Below are positions 6,987-8,641 of a DNA stretch of 8,641 nt, piece after piece. The DNA comes from Cellvibrionales bacterium UBA2511 (lineage in GTDB: Bacteria; Pseudomonadota; Gammaproteobacteria; Pseudomonadales; Porticoccaceae). Both the position numbers and the translations under genes were made by a program. The DNA lies in NCBI GenBank assembly GCA_002341315.1, contig DDNV01000070.1, positions 1-8,641 on the forward strand. The letters are read 5' to 3'. How positions within the stretch are numbered: the stretch's first letter is position 1; each line of letters starts with the position of its first letter. The notes beneath the pieces were generated by a model that was not told the origin of the DNA, searched no databases, and worked only from the letters and a program-made list of their open reading frames with translations.

Positions 6987-7847
6987 TCAGGACAGTTCTC
7001 TGTGCCGAACCTGTACATTCGGCATTGTGCTGCTGAAATGTCTGGCTAGAACGCTGGATATGTAGACTGAGCGGTGCTGTCCCCCGGTGCAGCCCACTGC
7101 AATGGTTAGATAACTGCGATTATTGGCAAGAAATGACGGCGTCCAGCGGGACAGGAACTGCTTGATGTCATTAGTCATGTCGATGACTTCCGGTTGCGAT
7201 TCGAGAAATTCGATCACTGGCTGGTCATTGCCGGTAAAGGGTCTTAACTCCTGTTTCCAGTGGGGATTCGGCAGGCAGCGAACGTCAAAGACAAAATCTG
7301 CGTTGACTGGCACTCCACGCTTAAAGGCAAAGGACTCAAACATGACGGCCATGTCATCTCTGCTGTGAGGGGCAATTTGTTGTTTGATGACATCGCGCAG
7401 CTGGTGCAGAGTCATGGTGCTGGTATCAATTCTGCGATCTGCAATTGAGGCAATCGGGTCCAGCAGCGTGGTCTCAAGTTCGATGGCTTCGTGGATATCT
7501 ACCCGATCATTGGTGAGAGGGTGCTTGCGACGCGTTTCACTGAAACGCTGGATAATGACGGAATTTCTGGCATCGAGAAAAAGTACTTCATAATTGATGC
7601 CAGAATATTTCAGCTCCGCAAGAATTTTTGGTAGTTGGTCAAGGTCTTCGCCGAGGTTGCGGACATCGATTCCCACTGCAATTTTTTCCAGCCAGTGCTG
7701 GCTCTTGGCGTTGATGGCTTTCTGAAAAAGGCCGGGAAGCAAACTGGCGGGAAGATTGTCAATACAGGTAAAACCGACATCTTCGAGAACATTCAGTGCG
7801 GTACTCTTGCCGGATCCGGAACGCCCACTTACCACCACCAGTCGCAT
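6987..7847 (-). CDS. rapZ: RNase adapter protein RapZ (YvcJ family nucleotide-binding protein)
   Basis: In E. coli RapZ binds the sRNA GlmZ and presents it to RNase E, so controlling glucosamine-6-phosphate synthesis. In other bacteria the family is a nucleotide-binding regulator. The protein is 286 residues, as expected. The N-terminal P-loop domain has Walker A GRSGSGKS (8-15) and DVRN as a Walker B-like segment near residue 62. The C-terminal domain carries GCTGGQHRSVY (252-262), the family signature. The ATG at 7847 has a strong ribosome binding site (AGGTGG, spacing 7 nt), partly inside the end of ptsN. The C-terminus is unusual: it ends RHRELS and lacks the basic tail of E. coli RapZ, so GlmZ-style RNA binding is doubtful. 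It sits 12 bp after ptsN and 25 bp before ptsO. Confidence 0.96.
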   Translation of the reverse strand: MRLVVVSGRSGSGKSTALNVLEDVGFTCIDNLPASLLPGLFQKAINAKSQHWLEKIAVGIDVRNLGEDLDQLPKILAELKYSGINYEVLFLDARNSVIIQRFSETRRKHPLTNDRVDIHEAIELETTLLDPIASIADRRIDTSTMTLHQLRDVIKQQIAPHSRDDMAVMFESFAFKRGVPVNADFVFDVRCLPNPHWKQELRPFTGNDQPVIEFLESQPEVIDMTNDIKQFLSRWTPSFLANNRSYLTIAVGCTGGQHRSVYISSVLARHFSSTMPNVQVRHRELS

Positions 7848-7859
7848 TAGTCTTCCACC

Positions 7860-8318
7860 TCAGTCACCATCACTGCCGGTTGCTATCCGGAAGAGATCTT
7901 GATCACTGCCGGCCTGTCGCAATGCATTGCGAACCGTTTCGTCCTGAAGTAGTTCGGCAATGGAAGAGAGGACCTGCAGGTGTTCGTCGTTTTGCTCCTC
8001 GGGAACGATCAGTGCAAAAATTAGATCTACTGGCTCTCCATCAATGGCATCAAAATCGACAGCATCAGCTAGTTTGACAAGTGCCCCGGTAATTTTTTCA
8101 CAGCCGGTCAGCCGGCAGTGGGGGATGGCAACACCTTCTCCTATCCCGGTGCTGCCCAGTCGCTCTCTTGCCAGCAGGCTCTGGTAGAGGTCGTCTGCGT
8201 TAACCCCTTCCATGCGTTCTGCCAGGAAGACGGAAAGGTTTTCCAGTACCCTTTTTTTGCTACCGCCCTCGGAGCTGGCAACGGTGTTTTCAGGGGTGAG
8301 TACATCAATCAGTTTCAT
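7860..8318 (-). CDS. ptsN: Nitrogen-PTS regulatory protein EIIA-Ntr (PtsN)
   Basis: PtsN is the terminal phosphate acceptor of the nitrogen PTS. Its phosphorylation state controls potassium transporters and sensor kinases in the bacteria studied. It is 152 residues, a single EIIA type-2 (fructose/mannitol-like) domain. The phospho-acceptor is His67 in STGIGEGVAIPHCRL, the most conserved block of the family, and LIFALIVPEEQNDEHLQVLSSIA is also typical. The ATG at 8318 is 5 nt after the hpf stop and has only a weak GGTAG-like ribosome binding site, so coupling to hpf is likely. It ends 12 bp before rapZ. No EIIB or EIIC domain is attached, consistent with a regulatory and not a sugar-transport role. 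Confidence 0.97.
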   Translation of the reverse strand: MKLIDVLTPENTVASSEGGSKKRVLENLSVFLAERMEGVNADDLYQSLLARERLGSTGIGEGVAIPHCRLTGCEKITGALVKLADAVDFDAIDGEPVDLIFALIVPEEQNDEHLQVLSSIAELLQDETVRNALRQAGSDQDLFRIATGSDGD

Positions 8319-8323
8319 GAGTG

Positions 8324-8611
8324 TTATCTACCGCGGTTCTTTTCCTTGTGCTTGATCAACTGTCGGTCCAGCTTGTCGGTGAGCATGTCGATAGCGGCAT
8401 AAAGATCTTCATGCTCGGAATCGGCAAAGAATTCACCGCCGCTGACATGGACTGTTGCTTCAGCTTTCTGGATCAATTTTTCAACTGAGAGAATCACATT
8501 CGTGCTGGTGATGCCGTCGTGATGACGCTCCAGTTTGGATAATTTGGTAGTGACATAGTCTTTGATCGGATCAGTGATATCGAGATGATGTCCGCTGATG
8601 TTCAATTGCAT
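8324..8611 (-). CDS. hpf: Ribosome hibernation promoting factor, short form
   Basis: HPF binds the 30S decoding region and promotes inactive 100S ribosome dimers in stationary phase. At 95 residues it has exactly the length of E. coli HPF and lacks the extra C-terminal dimerisation domain of long HPF. It begins MQLNISGHHLDITDPIKDYV, has the LSVEK strand and HVSGGEFFADSEHEDLYAAI in the core, and ends in a lysine/arginine-rich tail (KHKEKNRGR). The ATG at 8611 has an excellent ribosome binding site (AAGGAG, 6 nt). It is the first gene of the visible nitrogen-PTS operon. In relatives rpoN lies just upstream, which would be beyond the right edge of the window. Confidence 0.97.
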   Translation of the reverse strand: MQLNISGHHLDITDPIKDYVTTKLSKLERHHDGITSTNVILSVEKLIQKAEATVHVSGGEFFADSEHEDLYAAIDMLTDKLDRQLIKHKEKNRGR

Positions 8612-8617
8612 GCGGTT

Positions 8618-8623
8618 CTCCTT
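8618..8623 (-). promoter_or_regulatory. Strong ribosome binding site of hpf
   Basis: On the minus strand AAGGAG lies 6 nt before the hpf ATG. It is the best Shine-Dalgarno match in the window and contrasts with the weak or absent sites of ptsN and darP. Confidence 0.7.
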
Positions 8624-8641
8624 AATGGGTGTTAGGTGTTG

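Noticed and set aside
6962..7018. Upstream ATG of ptsO giving a 112-residue protein
   Set aside because: It would overlap rapZ, and the added residues do not resemble an HPr N-terminus, while ATG 6961 has a good ribosome binding site.
8103..8116. GC-rich inverted repeat GCCGG-TCAG-CCGGC near a T-run in ptsN
   Set aside because: It is inside coding sequence, the stem is only 5 bp, and the T-run precedes the stem on the plus strand and would be an A-run on the transcribed strand, so it is not a terminator.

Overview
The window is a compact chromosomal stretch from a gammaproteobacterium. The evidence is the nitrogen-PTS gene order (hpf, ptsN, rapZ, HPr-like ptsO, the block that normally follows rpoN), DarP (DUF615), an E. 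coli-length HPF and a Tag glycosylase. MgtE and DarP directly after the nitrogen-PTS block suggest a marine Pseudomonadales/Cellvibrionales-type or Alteromonadales-type lineage. That placement is inference; the sequence alone does not fix a genus. Coding density is high, composition is even, and there are no mobile elements, tRNA or rRNA genes, or CRISPR arrays.

Layout. Positions 3-836 (+) are the C-terminal half of an SLC13-type permease that enters from the left. Facing it, 992-1945 (-) is a PAS-GGDEF diguanylate cyclase with its own sigma70-like promoter. This promoter lies inside the longest possible ORF and therefore argues for a TTG/GTG start well downstream of the first ATG. A 291-bp divergent intergenic region separates it from typA/bipA (2237-4048, +, GTG start). 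typA converges on a minus-strand series that runs to the right edge. Read in transcription order this is hpf (8611-8324), ptsN (8318-7860), rapZ (7847-6987), ptsO (6961-6680), a 94-bp gap, mgtE (6585-5227), darP (5221-4706) and tag (4709-4071).

How the genes fit together. hpf to ptsO is a tight operon joining ribosome hibernation to the nitrogen phosphotransferase relay: NPr passes phosphate to EIIA-Ntr, and RapZ is an RNA/protein adaptor. mgtE, darP and tag form a second tight group for magnesium uptake, 50S ribosome assembly and alkylation repair. It either reads through from ptsO or starts from a weak promoter in the 94-bp gap. Ribosome and translation factors recur (HPF, DarP, TypA), as does ion homeostasis (PTS-Ntr, MgtE).

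No previously undescribed system is convincingly present. The points most worth a second look are the loss in RapZ of the four basic residues used for sRNA binding in E. coli, the start-site and promoter revision of the diguanylate cyclase, the leaderless-like and coupled starts of darP and tag, and two inverted repeats between convergent genes.
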